Assembly: GCF_002855575.1 (NCBI RefSeq)
Contig: NZ_PKRQ01000004.1
Coordinates: 248,001 to 312,000, forward strand
DNA length: 64,000 bases
Direction of reading: 5' to 3'
Source of the DNA: Tabrizicola sp. TH137
GTDB taxonomy: Bacteria; Pseudomonadota; Alphaproteobacteria; Rhodobacterales; Rhodobacteraceae
Below the pieces are notes generated by a model. It was not told the DNA's origin. It saw nothing but the letters and a program-made list of their open reading frames with translations, and did no database searches. Within the stretch, counting starts at the first letter, position 1; each line of letters starts with the position of its first letter. Made by a program: the position numbers and the translations under genes. Positions 1-7,654 of this stretch are shown one piece after another.

Positions 1-581
1 AGAACGTGGACGGCTCCACCGGCTACTACTCCATCGGCTTCGCCCGCGCCGACTCTGGCATCACCTCCATCGAAGATGCCAAGGGCAAGGTCTTCGCCTT
101 CGCCGACCCGAACTCCACCTCCGGATATCTGGTGCCGGGCGCGGAACTGATCGCAACCTATGGCCCGCTGGAGGACTACTTCGCCGAAGTGAAGATGTCG
201 GGCGGCCATGAACAGTCCATCGTCGGCGTCCATAACGGCGACTTCGACGCCGCCGTGTCCTGGGCCGATGGCCTGGGCAACTGGGAAGACGGCTACAATT
301 CGGGCGCCTTCCGCCGCGCCGCCGATGCGGGCCTCGTGGACATGAACAACCTCGTCGAAATCTGGCGCTCCAAGATGATCCCCGAAGGCCCGATGGTCAT
401 CCGCTCGGCCCTGCCGCAGGACGTGAAGGACAAGGTCACCCAGCTCACCGCCGACCTGTGGGAAACCGATCCGGAATGCGCCTACAACGTCGCCGCCGGC
501 GATGCGAAGGATTTCGTCCCGGTGGACATCTCCGCCTATGAAGGCGTGCTCGCCGCGCGCAAGCTTCAGGAAGGCATGTAA
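1..581 (+). CDS. phnD: PhnD phosphonate ABC transporter substrate-binding protein (3' part)
   Basis: This is the C-terminal ~193 residues of a periplasmic phosphonate-binding protein. The reading frame is open at the left edge, so the start and signal peptide lie outside the window. Visible family features are the segment TGYYSIGFARADSGI, the FADPNSTSGYLVPGAEL block typical of the PhnD/PBP2 ligand-binding lobe, and GGHEQSIVGVHNGDFDAA, which resembles the phosphonate/phosphite-binding helix region. It is followed at once by a strong hairpin plus T-run and then two phnE permease genes, the usual phnCDEE order. phnC would be expected just upstream, outside the window. Identification is firm from motifs and context; the ligand range (alkylphosphonate or 2-aminoethylphosphonate) cannot be told. 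Confidence 0.95.
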   Translation, partial: NVDGSTGYYSIGFARADSGITSIEDAKGKVFAFADPNSTSGYLVPGAELIATYGPLEDYFAEVKMSGGHEQSIVGVHNGDFDAAVSWADGLGNWEDGYNSGAFRRAADAGLVDMNNLVEIWRSKMIPEGPMVIRSALPQDVKDKVTQLTADLWETDPECAYNVAAGDAKDFVPVDISAYEGVLAARKLQEGM

Positions 582-597
582 GCCTTTACACCGCAAA

Positions 598-633
598 GCC
601 GGGCTGCCCATCGGGCGGCCCGGCCCTTTTTTT
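598..633 (+). terminator. Intrinsic terminator/attenuator between phnD and phnE
   Basis: A 12-bp stem (598-609 with 613-624, one G-U pair, 3-nt loop) is followed by CC and a run of seven T (627-633). It starts 17 bases after the phnD stop and ends 10 bases before the phnE start. It has the form of a rho-independent terminator inside an operon. A likely role is partial termination, or 3'-end protection that leaves more phnD mRNA than permease mRNA, as seen in many binding-protein operons. Confidence 0.85.
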
Positions 634-642
634 GGGGGCCTC

Positions 643-1521
643 ATGGTAGATATCGCATTCGGGCCGGAACCGGGAAAACGTCCCGATCTTTCCGTTTCCA
701 ACACCCGTTATCTGGAAATGGTCCGCCGCAAGCGCATGTATGGCGGCATCCTTCTGGTCTTCTTCATCGCCCTCACCGCCGCAGGCTGGATGCTGGCCGA
801 AGAGCGCAACGCGGGCGATTTCTGGTCCGGCCTGCCGCAGGTCATCGACTTCCCGGCCGAGGTTCTGACCGAAGCCTGGATGAACCGCGCCAACATCGCC
901 GGATATGCCTGGGAACATTTCCCCGCCCTGATCGAGACGATCAACATCGCCGCCGTCGCCACCCTTGTCGGCGCGCTGGCCGCCATGGCCCTGTCGCTGC
1001 TGGCCACCCGTGGCCTTGCCCGCTGGCCCCGCCTCATCCCGGTCTTCCGCCGCACGATGGATGCGCTCCGCGCCATCCCCGAAATCGTGATCGCGCTGGT
1101 CCTGATCTATATCCTCGGCGGCGGCCCCGTCCCCGCCGTCATCGCCATCGCCCTTCATACGGGCGGCGCACTGGGCAAGCTCTTCTCCGAAGTCGCTGAA
1201 AACGCGGACACAAAACCCATCGAGGGCCTCGCCTCCGTCGGCGCTACGTGGTCACAGCGCATGTGGCTGGGCGTCATCCCGCAGGTGGCGCCGAACTGGC
1301 TCTCCTATGCCCTCCTGCGGTTCGAGATCAACGTCCGCGCCAGCGCCATCCTCGGCTTCGTCGGCGAAGGCGGGATCGGGCATGACCTCAAGGTCGCGAT
1401 GCAATGGGGCCAGGGCCGCTATGATCAGGTCGTCGCGATCTTCCTGCTCCTCTTCATCACCATCGTCGTGATCGACCAGATCTCCGACCATTTCCGCCAC
1501 AAGCTGGTCAAGGGACACTGA
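643..1521 (+). CDS. phnE: PhnE phosphonate ABC transporter permease (first copy)
   Basis: Inner-membrane permease of the phosphonate importer, 292 residues. The ATG at 643 is chosen because it follows a GGGGG ribosome-binding stretch and gives the usual PhnE length; the frame is open upstream to 502 but that part overlaps phnD. A cytoplasmic N-terminus is followed by a first membrane helix at about residues 33-52. The BPD_transp_1 domain lies in the C-terminal two thirds, with an EAA-like loop GLASVGATWSQRMWLGVIPQ for contact with the ATPase PhnC. It is paired with the next gene, a second PhnE three bases downstream, so the channel is probably a heterodimer. Confidence 0.93.
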   Translation: MVDIAFGPEPGKRPDLSVSNTRYLEMVRRKRMYGGILLVFFIALTAAGWMLAEERNAGDFWSGLPQVIDFPAEVLTEAWMNRANIAGYAWEHFPALIETINIAAVATLVGALAAMALSLLATRGLARWPRLIPVFRRTMDALRAIPEIVIALVLIYILGGGPVPAVIAIALHTGGALGKLFSEVAENADTKPIEGLASVGATWSQRMWLGVIPQVAPNWLSYALLRFEINVRASAILGFVGEGGIGHDLKVAMQWGQGRYDQVVAIFLLLFITIVVIDQISDHFRHKLVKGH

Positions 1522-1524
1522 CCC

Positions 1525-2850
1525 ATGACGATGACCCTCACCGATCCCGCGCTGGCCGAAACCATCCTCCAGAAACTCCGCCGCAAGCGCCGCATCGCGC
1601 TGGCCGTTCCGGCCGTGATCCTCGCTTACCTGATCTATGCCGCGATCAGCTTCGACATCGCGAACCTCGTGCAGCGCGCGCGTTTCGACAATGCCGCGAT
1701 CCTTCTGTCCGACTTCTGGTCGCACAAGACCCATGTCACCCGCGACAACCGGTCGGGCAACGTCACCATCGCCATCGAGGGCGAAGCGAAAGGCACCTAC
1801 CCCGAGGGCATGTTGCCCGACTGGGTCACCATCGCCGATGGGGTCACCACGATCGACCTCGGCAATGGCCACCTCATCACCTATGACGATGCCGGGGCCC
1901 GCTATGACGTGCCGGGATACGGCCTGATCGACATCCGCTCCGAAGGCGGCCGTCCGGTCATGACCGCGCCGCAACCCATCCCCGACTGGATCAGCGTGTC
2001 GCAGAACCGCATCGGCGTCACCACCGATGCCGGACGCTTCAGCTATTCCCGCTCGAAGGTGGAAACCTTCAAATACCATCCGGGGTGGGAATTGTGGTTC
2101 TTCACCCTCGACAGCCCCTTCTACGGCAAGTCCTTCCTCGAACTCGTCACCCTCGCCACCGTCGGCGAACGGGTGGACGCCGCCCGCTCCAACCTCGGCT
2201 ACATGGTCGGCGAATTCTGGACCAACCGCATGTGGCGGCACGGCGATGTGGCCTGGGCCATCTTCGAGACGATGCTCATGGCCTTCCTCGGCACCTTCGC
2301 CGCCGCCATCGTGGCCCTGCCCCTCTCCTTCATCGCCGCGCGCAACTTCATGCCGCTGGGCATCTTCCGCGGCACGATCCGGCGCATCTTCGATTTCGTC
2401 CGCGGCGTGGACGGGCTGATCTGGACGATCATCCTCTCCCGCGCCTTCGGGCCGGGGCCGATGACCGGGGCCATCGCCATCGCCATCACAGATGCGGGCA
2501 GCTTCGGCAAGACCTTCTCCGAAGCGCTGGAAAACATCGACGAGAAACAGGTCGAAGGCATCCGCTCCACCGGCGCCAATGCCACACAACGCGCCCGTTT
2601 CGGCGTGATCCCGCAACTCATGCCGGTGATCCTCGCACAGGTGCTCTACTACCTCGAATCGAACACCCGCAGCGCCACCATCATCGGTGCCATCGTCGGC
2701 GGCGGCATCGGCCTGTTGCTGACACAGGCCATCATCACCCAGAAGGACTGGGAGGAAGTGGCCTATTACATGGTCCTCATCGTCCTCATGGTCATGCTGA
2801 TGGACGCCTTCTCGGGCTGGCTGCGGCGCAAGCTCATCAAGGGCGAATGA
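1525..2850 (+). CDS. phnE: PhnE phosphonate ABC transporter permease (second copy, long form)
   Basis: Second permease subunit, 441 residues, much longer than a standard ~270-residue PhnE. After an initial helix at about residues 24-46 there is a ~190-residue hydrophilic segment (about 50-240, containing WVTIADGVTTIDLGNG and PIPDWISVSQNRIGV). By topology it should be extracytoplasmic. The BPD_transp_1 domain then follows, with the EAA-like loop GIRSTGANATQRARFGVIPQ and a C-terminus (WLRRKLIKGE) matching that of the first PhnE. It begins three bases after phnE1 and its stop overlaps the next start as ATGA. The extra domain may help dock PhnD; that is inference. Confidence 0.92.
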   Translation: MTMTLTDPALAETILQKLRRKRRIALAVPAVILAYLIYAAISFDIANLVQRARFDNAAILLSDFWSHKTHVTRDNRSGNVTIAIEGEAKGTYPEGMLPDWVTIADGVTTIDLGNGHLITYDDAGARYDVPGYGLIDIRSEGGRPVMTAPQPIPDWISVSQNRIGVTTDAGRFSYSRSKVETFKYHPGWELWFFTLDSPFYGKSFLELVTLATVGERVDAARSNLGYMVGEFWTNRMWRHGDVAWAIFETMLMAFLGTFAAAIVALPLSFIAARNFMPLGIFRGTIRRIFDFVRGVDGLIWTIILSRAFGPGPMTGAIAIAITDAGSFGKTFSEALENIDEKQVEGIRSTGANATQRARFGVIPQLMPVILAQVLYYLESNTRSATIIGAIVGGGIGLLLTQAIITQKDWEEVAYYMVLIVLMVMLMDAFSGWLRRKLIKGE

Positions 2851-3473
2851 CCAGAATGCCCAAGCTTTCCCCCGACACGCCCTTCCTGCACCCCGATGTG
2901 CAAGCCGTGAACTGCACCTTCGGCGCCTATGTCGAAATCGGGCAGGGCTCACGCCTCCAGAACACGACCTTCGAGGATTACGCCTATTGCGACCGGCTTG
3001 CCGACATCGCCAACACGACCGTCGGCCGCTTCTCCAACATCGCCGCGCTGACGCGGATCGGGCCGACGGATCACCCCTTCACCCATGCCGCGCAGCATCA
3101 TTTCCTCTACCGCTCCAGCTACTACTGGGATGATGTGACGGATGACCCGCACTTCTTCGCCGCCCGCGCCGCTCGTCGCACCACCTTGGGCGCGGATTGC
3201 TGGATCGGCCATGGCGCCATCATCAAACCCGAGGTGACGGTGGGCATCGGCGCCATCGTCGCCTCCGGCGCCGTCGTCACCCGCGACGTGGCCCCCTTCG
3301 CCATCGTGGCGGGCGTCCCTGCCGCGCCCATCCGCAGCCGCTTCACCCCGCAGGTGATCGACCGGCTCTTGGCCCTGTCCTGGTGGAACTGGGATCACAC
3401 CCGCCTGCGCGCGGCGCTGGCCGATTTCCGCAATCTGAAGGCGGAAGAGTTCCTGGAACGCTACGGCGGCTAA
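2847..3473 (+). CDS. Phosphonate-locus acyltransferase, left-handed beta-helix (hexapeptide repeat) family
   Basis: A 208-residue protein with hexapeptide-repeat turns (VNCTFGAYVEIGQGSRL; ADIANTTVGRFSNIAAL; GADCWIGHGAIIKPEVTVGI) and the hallmark end VASGAVVTRDVAPFAIVAGV. This is the XAT/chloramphenicol-acetyltransferase-like fold. Members located in phn operons form the recognised 'phosphonate metabolism, hexapeptide transferase' family, probably acylating an aminophosphonate or intermediate as PhnO (a GNAT) does in E. coli. The catalytic His is probably within DHPFTHAAQHH at about residues 74-84. The start overlaps the phnE2 stop (ATGA); an in-frame ATG at 2856 is possible. It is convergent with the phnM-like gene, four bases apart. 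Confidence 0.85.
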   Translation: MTRMPKLSPDTPFLHPDVQAVNCTFGAYVEIGQGSRLQNTTFEDYAYCDRLADIANTTVGRFSNIAALTRIGPTDHPFTHAAQHHFLYRSSYYWDDVTDDPHFFAARAARRTTLGADCWIGHGAIIKPEVTVGIGAIVASGAVVTRDVAPFAIVAGVPAAPIRSRFTPQVIDRLLALSWWNWDHTRLRAALADFRNLKAEEFLERYGG

Positions 3474-3477
3474 GATC

Positions 3478-4671
3478 CTATTCCGCCGCCATCCGCACCG
3501 CCCGGCCTACTGAGGCCAGCCGCGCCGCCGCCTCGCCCGACAGATGCGCCACGCGCCCGCCGGCCAGCACCATCTCGATGGCCCGCGTCTCCTGATGCAC
3601 GGCCACCAGATCGGCACGCAGGCCCGCGGCCACCTCCCCCCGGTCCACCAGACCCAGCACCCGCGCCGGTCCGCTCGACACCAGCCGCCAGGCCGCAGGC
3701 AGCGCCATCACCCCCTGATCCACCAGCGCCCAGACCGCCAGCGGCAAGGCCGGGATGTGGTAATCCGACACAAGCGCATCGCACAGCCCTTCGCGGATCA
3801 GGTCCACCGCCGCGATATTCCCGGCCTGCGACCCGCCGCGCACCACATTGGGCGCCCCCATCACCACCGGATCGCCCGCCGCGCGCGCCGCCGCCGCCGC
3901 CCGGCGCGAGGTCGGGAATTCCGCCACTTTCGCCCCGATCATGCGGTAAACCTCGCGCGTTTCGGCATCCGGATCGTCATGGCTGCCATAGGTCACGCCC
4001 AGCCGATCAAAGGCCGAAGCCAGCATGCACAACGCCCGTGGCACATCCCGCGCCCGCGTCCGCGCCGCCTCCATCCGCGTCAGAAGCTGCACCTCCGTCA
4101 ACCCCGCCTTGCGCGCCCAATCGGCAAAACGGGCGGGATTGCCGCGATGCATCTGGAACCCTTCCTCCAGATGATCGTTGAAGATGACATAGCCCACACG
4201 GAACCGCTCCACCGCCGCGATCAGGCGCGATGCGGCCTCCACGAGATGCGTCTCGGCCCGGATCTGCACCCGCAGATCGACCACCGCCCCCTCGCGATGG
4301 CGCAACACGGCCTCCATAAGCGCCTCGGCATGATCCGGCCCGCGAAAGCCTCCCTCCCAGCTCCAGCTTTGCGCCAGAAAGGCCGTCGTCACCCCGTTCG
4401 CCGCCGCTTCCCGCTCGGTCGCCGCCAGGGCGGCAGGCAGGGGGAAAGGTGCCGTCGGGCGCGGAAAGACCTGCCGCTCGAATCCATCGCCATGCAGGTC
4501 CACGATCCCCGGCATCAGCCAATAGCCGCGCAGATCCACTTCCGGCAGGCCGGTCGCCTCGACGACCTGCCCCATCGCCACACCGACCGGGCGGCAGACG
4601 AAACCGTCCTTGGTCAGGACATCGGCACCGGTCAGGGAAAGGGCAGGCAGGAAAGACGGCATGGGGAACAC
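3478..4671 (-). CDS. phnM: PhnM-like amidohydrolase (divergent paralogue)
   Basis: A 397-residue member of the PhnM amidohydrolase family (RPnTP diphosphatase; canonical PhnM cleaves ribose-1-phosphonate 5-triphosphate to 5-phosphate and pyrophosphate). Family blocks are present: PGIVDLHGDGFER (metal-binding HxD), VIFNDHLEEG, GVTYGSHDDPDAETR, VVMGAPNVVRGGSQAGN and VSDYHIPAL. It differs from canonical PhnM at several: HGDGFER against HTDNLER, and NDHLEEG against MDHTPGQ. A second, canonical phnM lies at 11665. It is transcribed with or behind phnF (56 bp from the phnF stop). Its exact substrate is therefore uncertain; family membership is secure. Confidence 0.85.
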   Translation of the reverse strand: MFPMPSFLPALSLTGADVLTKDGFVCRPVGVAMGQVVEATGLPEVDLRGYWLMPGIVDLHGDGFERQVFPRPTAPFPLPAALAATEREAAANGVTTAFLAQSWSWEGGFRGPDHAEALMEAVLRHREGAVVDLRVQIRAETHLVEAASRLIAAVERFRVGYVIFNDHLEEGFQMHRGNPARFADWARKAGLTEVQLLTRMEAARTRARDVPRALCMLASAFDRLGVTYGSHDDPDAETREVYRMIGAKVAEFPTSRRAAAAARAAGDPVVMGAPNVVRGGSQAGNIAAVDLIREGLCDALVSDYHIPALPLAVWALVDQGVMALPAAWRLVSSGPARVLGLVDRGEVAAGLRADLVAVHQETRAIEMVLAGGRVAHLSGEAAARLASVGRAVRMAAE

Positions 4672-4726
4672 TCACGGGTTGCAATGGGCTGTGGATAACC
4701 GGGGCCTGCAACGGCGGTATGACAGG

Positions 4727-5437
4727 TCAGCCCCCGGCAACAGTCAAAGTCACGCGATCACCGGCAAACCAGGTGATGCCATATTCCACCGGCCGCCCCT
4801 CGCCATCGACATTCACCGCCACGCTGCGCAGCATCGGATCCCCCTCGCGGATGCGCAGCGCCAGCGCCTGCACGGGCTTGGCCGCCTTGGCCGTGATCCG
4901 CGTGCTTTCGCGCGTGTAATCCGCCACCCCACAGGCCGCCAGCGCCGCCGTCACCGATCCCGTCTCCGTAATCACCCGCGGCAGATCGGGCAAAGGCCCG
5001 GCCGGAAAGATCGACCGGAACAGCGCGATCGGCTGGCCATCCGCCATCGACACGCCCTCCACCACATGCACCGCGTCCCCCGCTGCGATCCGCAACTGCG
5101 CGGCCTCTTCGGCATCGGCGGGGCGCGTCTCGATCCGCGTCAGATTGCGCGATGGCGTCATCCCCGCCGCCGTCACTGCCTGATGGAACCGCACCCGACG
5201 GCCCAGCGGATATTCCGCCGCCCGCCCCGTCACGAAAACCCCCGCCCCGCGCCGCGCATGGACCAATCCCCGCGCCGCCATATCGGCCAGCGCATGGCGC
5301 ACCGTATGCCGGTTCACCCCGAAGCGTGCCGAAAGCTCCGCCTCCGTCGGCAGCCGCCCGCCCGGCGGAAAATGCCCCCGCCCGATCTCGGCCTCCAAGG
5401 CCGCCGCAATCTCGCGCCACAGCGCCGAACGGGCCAT
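4727..5437 (-). CDS. phnF: PhnF, GntR/HutC-family repressor of the phosphonate operon
   Basis: A 236-residue regulator. The N-terminal winged helix-turn-helix (about 1-70) has the GntR signature FPPGGRLPTEAELSARFGVN followed by RHTVRHALADMAARGLV. The C-terminal UTRA effector domain (about 90-230) includes GDAVHVVEGVSMADGQPIAL and REGDPMLRSVAVNVDGEGR. The start at 5437 (MARSALW) is preferred because the HTH begins there; the frame is open further upstream but would cross the divergent phnG promoter. It is divergent from phnG with a 90-bp intergenic region holding the likely operator. It is probably derepressed by a phosphonate or intermediate. Confidence 0.93.
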   Translation of the reverse strand: MARSALWREIAAALEAEIGRGHFPPGGRLPTEAELSARFGVNRHTVRHALADMAARGLVHARRGAGVFVTGRAAEYPLGRRVRFHQAVTAAGMTPSRNLTRIETRPADAEEAAQLRIAAGDAVHVVEGVSMADGQPIALFRSIFPAGPLPDLPRVITETGSVTAALAACGVADYTRESTRITAKAAKPVQALALRIREGDPMLRSVAVNVDGEGRPVEYGITWFAGDRVTLTVAGG

Positions 5438-5448
5438 GCCTCCCCCTT

Positions 5449-5467
5449 CTGTCACACAAGTTTCACC
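5449..5467. promoter_or_regulatory. Pho-box-like direct repeat in the phnF-phnG intergenic region
   Basis: CTGTCACACAAGTTTCACC contains TGTCAC (5450) and TTTCAC (5461) exactly 11 bp apart. The PhoB box of enterobacteria and rhizobia is a direct repeat of CTGTCAT-like heptamers with this spacing. The second half-site is imperfect. It sits 13-30 bp from the phnF start, so it could serve either divergent promoter. A similar arrangement occurs before the second phnM at 11589. Confidence 0.4.
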
Positions 5468-5507
5468 AAAGCGTCGTGGCACCGACTCGCTGGCTGGTGT
5501 ATGGAAT

Positions 5508-5523
5508 TTGTATAGTTGTATAG
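5508..5523. promoter_or_regulatory. Candidate PhnF operator: tandem TTGTATAG repeat
   Basis: Two abutting copies of TTGTATAG (5508-5515 and 5516-5523) end four bases before the phnG ATG. HutC/PhnF-type GntR repressors commonly bind GT-N-TA-N-AC-like sequences, which share the GTATA core. The AT-rich octamers stand out in a GC-rich region and overlap the expected promoter and ribosome-loading zone. They fit a repression site but could also include a -10 element (TATAGT). Assignment to PhnF is inference. Confidence 0.4.
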
Positions 5524-5527
5524 GATC

Positions 5528-5998
5528 ATGGACAAGTCCCCCCAGATGTCTAGCCCCCTCCCCACGCAGATGGCCCGCCCCGACTGGCTCGGCCTGCTCG
5601 CCCGGTCCAGACCCGCACATCTGGCCGCGCTGATGCCCGACCCCCTGCCCGACCACCACCTGCTCCGCGCCCCGGAAATCGGTGCCGTGATGCTGCGTGG
5701 TCGGGCAGGGGCAACCGGCGCGCCCTTCAATCTGGGCGAGATGACGGTCACCCGCTGCTCGCTGCGCCTGTCCTGCGGCACCGTGGGGCATGGCTATGTG
5801 CAGGGCCGCGACAAGGCGCACGCCCTGCGCGCCGCCGCGCTCGATGCCCTGCTGCAAACAGCGGCAGGCGAAAAGCTTCAGTCCCGTATCCTCAGCCCCC
5901 TCGCAAAGGCCGAGGCAGAGGCCCGCCAGACCCGTGCCGCCAAGGCCGCCGCCACCAAGGTGGAATTCTTCACCCTCGTCCGCGGAGAAGACGCATGA
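5528..5998 (+). CDS. phnG: PhnG, C-P lyase core complex subunit
   Basis: A 156-residue C-P lyase subunit (RPnTP synthesis: transfer of methylphosphonate onto ATP, as part of the PhnGHI(L) assembly). Recognisable are LLARSRPAHLAAL near the N-terminus, GEMTVTRCSLRL, and GHGYVQGRDKAHALRAAALDALLQ, the PhnG signature block. The ATG at 5528 (MDKSPQM) is preferred; TTG at 5516 or ATG at 5546 are alternatives, and the first would lie inside the proposed operator. The stop overlaps the phnH start as ATGA, so translation is coupled. Confidence 0.95.
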   Translation: MDKSPQMSSPLPTQMARPDWLGLLARSRPAHLAALMPDPLPDHHLLRAPEIGAVMLRGRAGATGAPFNLGEMTVTRCSLRLSCGTVGHGYVQGRDKAHALRAAALDALLQTAAGEKLQSRILSPLAKAEAEARQTRAAKAAATKVEFFTLVRGEDA

Positions 5999-6567
5999 TC
6001 GCGCCCGACACCCTCTCCGGCGGCCTCGCCGATCCGGCAACCGATGCCGCCCGCGCCTTCCGCGCCTGCCTGACCGCGCTCTCGCGCCCCGGCACCATCG
6101 TCACCTTGCGCGGGGCCGAACCGCCCGCCCCCCTCTCCATCGCGGCGGGAACCCTGCTTCTGACGCTGCTCGACGGCACTACCCCCGTCTTCCTCGCCCC
6201 GTCGCATGACACGCCCGCCCTGCGCGACTGGATCACCTTCCATTGCAGCGCCCCCTTCGCCCCGGCAGAAGAGGCAAGTTTCGCGCTTGGCACATGGGCC
6301 TCTCTCCAGCCCGTCACCCGCTTCGCCATCGGTCAGCCCGACTACCCAGACCGCGCCTGCACCCTGATCGTGGAATGCGACGCCCTCACCCATGACGGCC
6401 CCCGTCTGCGCGGCCCCGGCATAAAGGGCAGCGCGCGCCTCTCTCTGCCCGACACCGCCGTCTTCCAGGCCAATCGCGCGCTCTTCCCGCTGGGCTTCGA
6501 TGCCTTCCTCACGGCAGGCGACCGGCTCGCCGGCCTGCCCCGGTCCACCATCGTGGAGGATGTCTGA
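5995..6567 (+). CDS. phnH: PhnH, C-P lyase core complex subunit
   Basis: A 190-residue PhnH. The family opening (GGLADPATDAARAFRACL) is followed by LSRPGTIVTL and the C-terminal FPLGFDAFLTAGDRLAGLPR block that is diagnostic of PhnH. With PhnG, PhnI and PhnJ it builds the core complex that converts the phosphonate and ATP into ribose-1-phosphonate 5-triphosphate. It overlaps phnG by ATGA and phnI by TGATG. Length and motifs are normal for the family. Confidence 0.95.
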   Translation: MIAPDTLSGGLADPATDAARAFRACLTALSRPGTIVTLRGAEPPAPLSIAAGTLLLTLLDGTTPVFLAPSHDTPALRDWITFHCSAPFAPAEEASFALGTWASLQPVTRFAIGQPDYPDRACTLIVECDALTHDGPRLRGPGIKGSARLSLPDTAVFQANRALFPLGFDAFLTAGDRLAGLPRSTIVEDV

Positions 6568-7649
6568 TGTATGTCGCCGTCAAGGGTGGCGAACGCGCCA
6601 TCGACAACGCACACGCCTTCCTCGCCGAAGAACGCCGGGGAGATCCGTCCATCGCCGAGATCGGCACCGACCAGATCCGCGAACAACTCCGCCTCGCCGT
6701 CAACCGCGTGATGGCCGAAGGCTCCCTCTACGACCCAGACCTCGCCGCGCTGGCGATCAAGCAGGCGCGCGGCGATCTGATCGAGGCGGTCTTCCTGATC
6801 CGCGCCTATCGCACCACCCTGCCCCGCCTCGGCCATGCGAAACCGGTGGAAACCGCGCAGATGGCCGTCACCCGCCGCATCAGCGCCACCTTCAAGGATG
6901 CGCCGGGGGGCCAGATCCTTGGCCCCACCTTCGACTACACCCATCGCCTGCTCGACTTCACCCTGATGGCGAATGGCGAGGCGCCCTCCGCCCCGCAGGC
7001 CATCACAAAAGCGGCCCCCGTCCCGCATATCACCACCTTCCTCGGTCGCGACGGCCTGATCGAAGAGGCCCGCCCCGACGACACCCCGCCCCCCGATCTG
7101 ACGCGCCAGCCGATGGAACTGCCCGCCTCCCGCGCCACGCGCCTTCAGGCCATCACGCGCGGCGATGAAGGCTTCATCCTCTCGCTCGCCTATTCCACCC
7201 AGCGCGGCTATGGCCGCACCCATGCCTTCGTGGGCGAGTTGCGCATCGGGCTGGTCGAGGTGGAGATGGACATTCCCGAACTCGGCTTCACCATCTGCAT
7301 CGGCGAGGTGGAGTTGACGGAATGCGAAACCGTCAACCAGTTCAAGGGATCAAGGACCGAACCCCCGCAATTCACCCGCGGCTACGGCCTGACCTTCGGC
7401 CAGAATGAACGCAAATCCATCGCCATGAGCCTTGTTGACCGCGCGCTGCGCTGGAAGGAACTGGGCGAGGATTTCACCGGCGCCCCCGCGCAGGATGAAG
7501 AATTCGTCCTGATGCATGCCGACAATGTGCAGGCGACGGGCTTTCTGGAACATATCAAGCTGCCGCATTATGTGGATTTCCAGTCCGAACTGGAACTGAT
7601 CCGCAAGCTGCGGGCCGAGGCGATGGCACAGAAGGAGGCGGCGGAATGA
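6567..7649 (+). CDS. phnI: PhnI, C-P lyase nucleosidase/core subunit
   Basis: A 360-residue PhnI, beginning with the family signature MYVAVKGGERAID and with LAVNRVMAEGSLYDPDLAALAIKQ soon after. In E. coli, PhnI with PhnG, PhnH and PhnL displaces adenine from ATP with the phosphonate. Later blocks include GDEGFILSLAYSTQRGYGRT, GFTICIGEVELTECETVNQF and the C-terminal FVLMHADNVQATGFLEHIKL. The start overlaps the phnH stop. Downstream there are 328 bp before phnJ, occupied by a gene on the opposite strand, which is unusual inside this operon. Confidence 0.96.
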   Translation: MYVAVKGGERAIDNAHAFLAEERRGDPSIAEIGTDQIREQLRLAVNRVMAEGSLYDPDLAALAIKQARGDLIEAVFLIRAYRTTLPRLGHAKPVETAQMAVTRRISATFKDAPGGQILGPTFDYTHRLLDFTLMANGEAPSAPQAITKAAPVPHITTFLGRDGLIEEARPDDTPPPDLTRQPMELPASRATRLQAITRGDEGFILSLAYSTQRGYGRTHAFVGELRIGLVEVEMDIPELGFTICIGEVELTECETVNQFKGSRTEPPQFTRGYGLTFGQNERKSIAMSLVDRALRWKELGEDFTGAPAQDEEFVLMHADNVQATGFLEHIKLPHYVDFQSELELIRKLRAEAMAQKEAAE

Positions 7650-7654
7650 CCGGC

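Noticed and set aside
1252-2952. Long open frame on the minus strand opposite phnE2
   Set aside because: The translation is His/Asp/Gly/Glu-rich, as expected for the antisense of a GC-rich gene, and the plus strand encodes a recognised permease.
4690-4698. Perfect DnaA box (TGTGGATAA) in the phnM-phnF gap
   Set aside because: It is single; near matches at about 40235 and 45200 are far away, and there is no AT-rich unwinding region or origin gene beside it.
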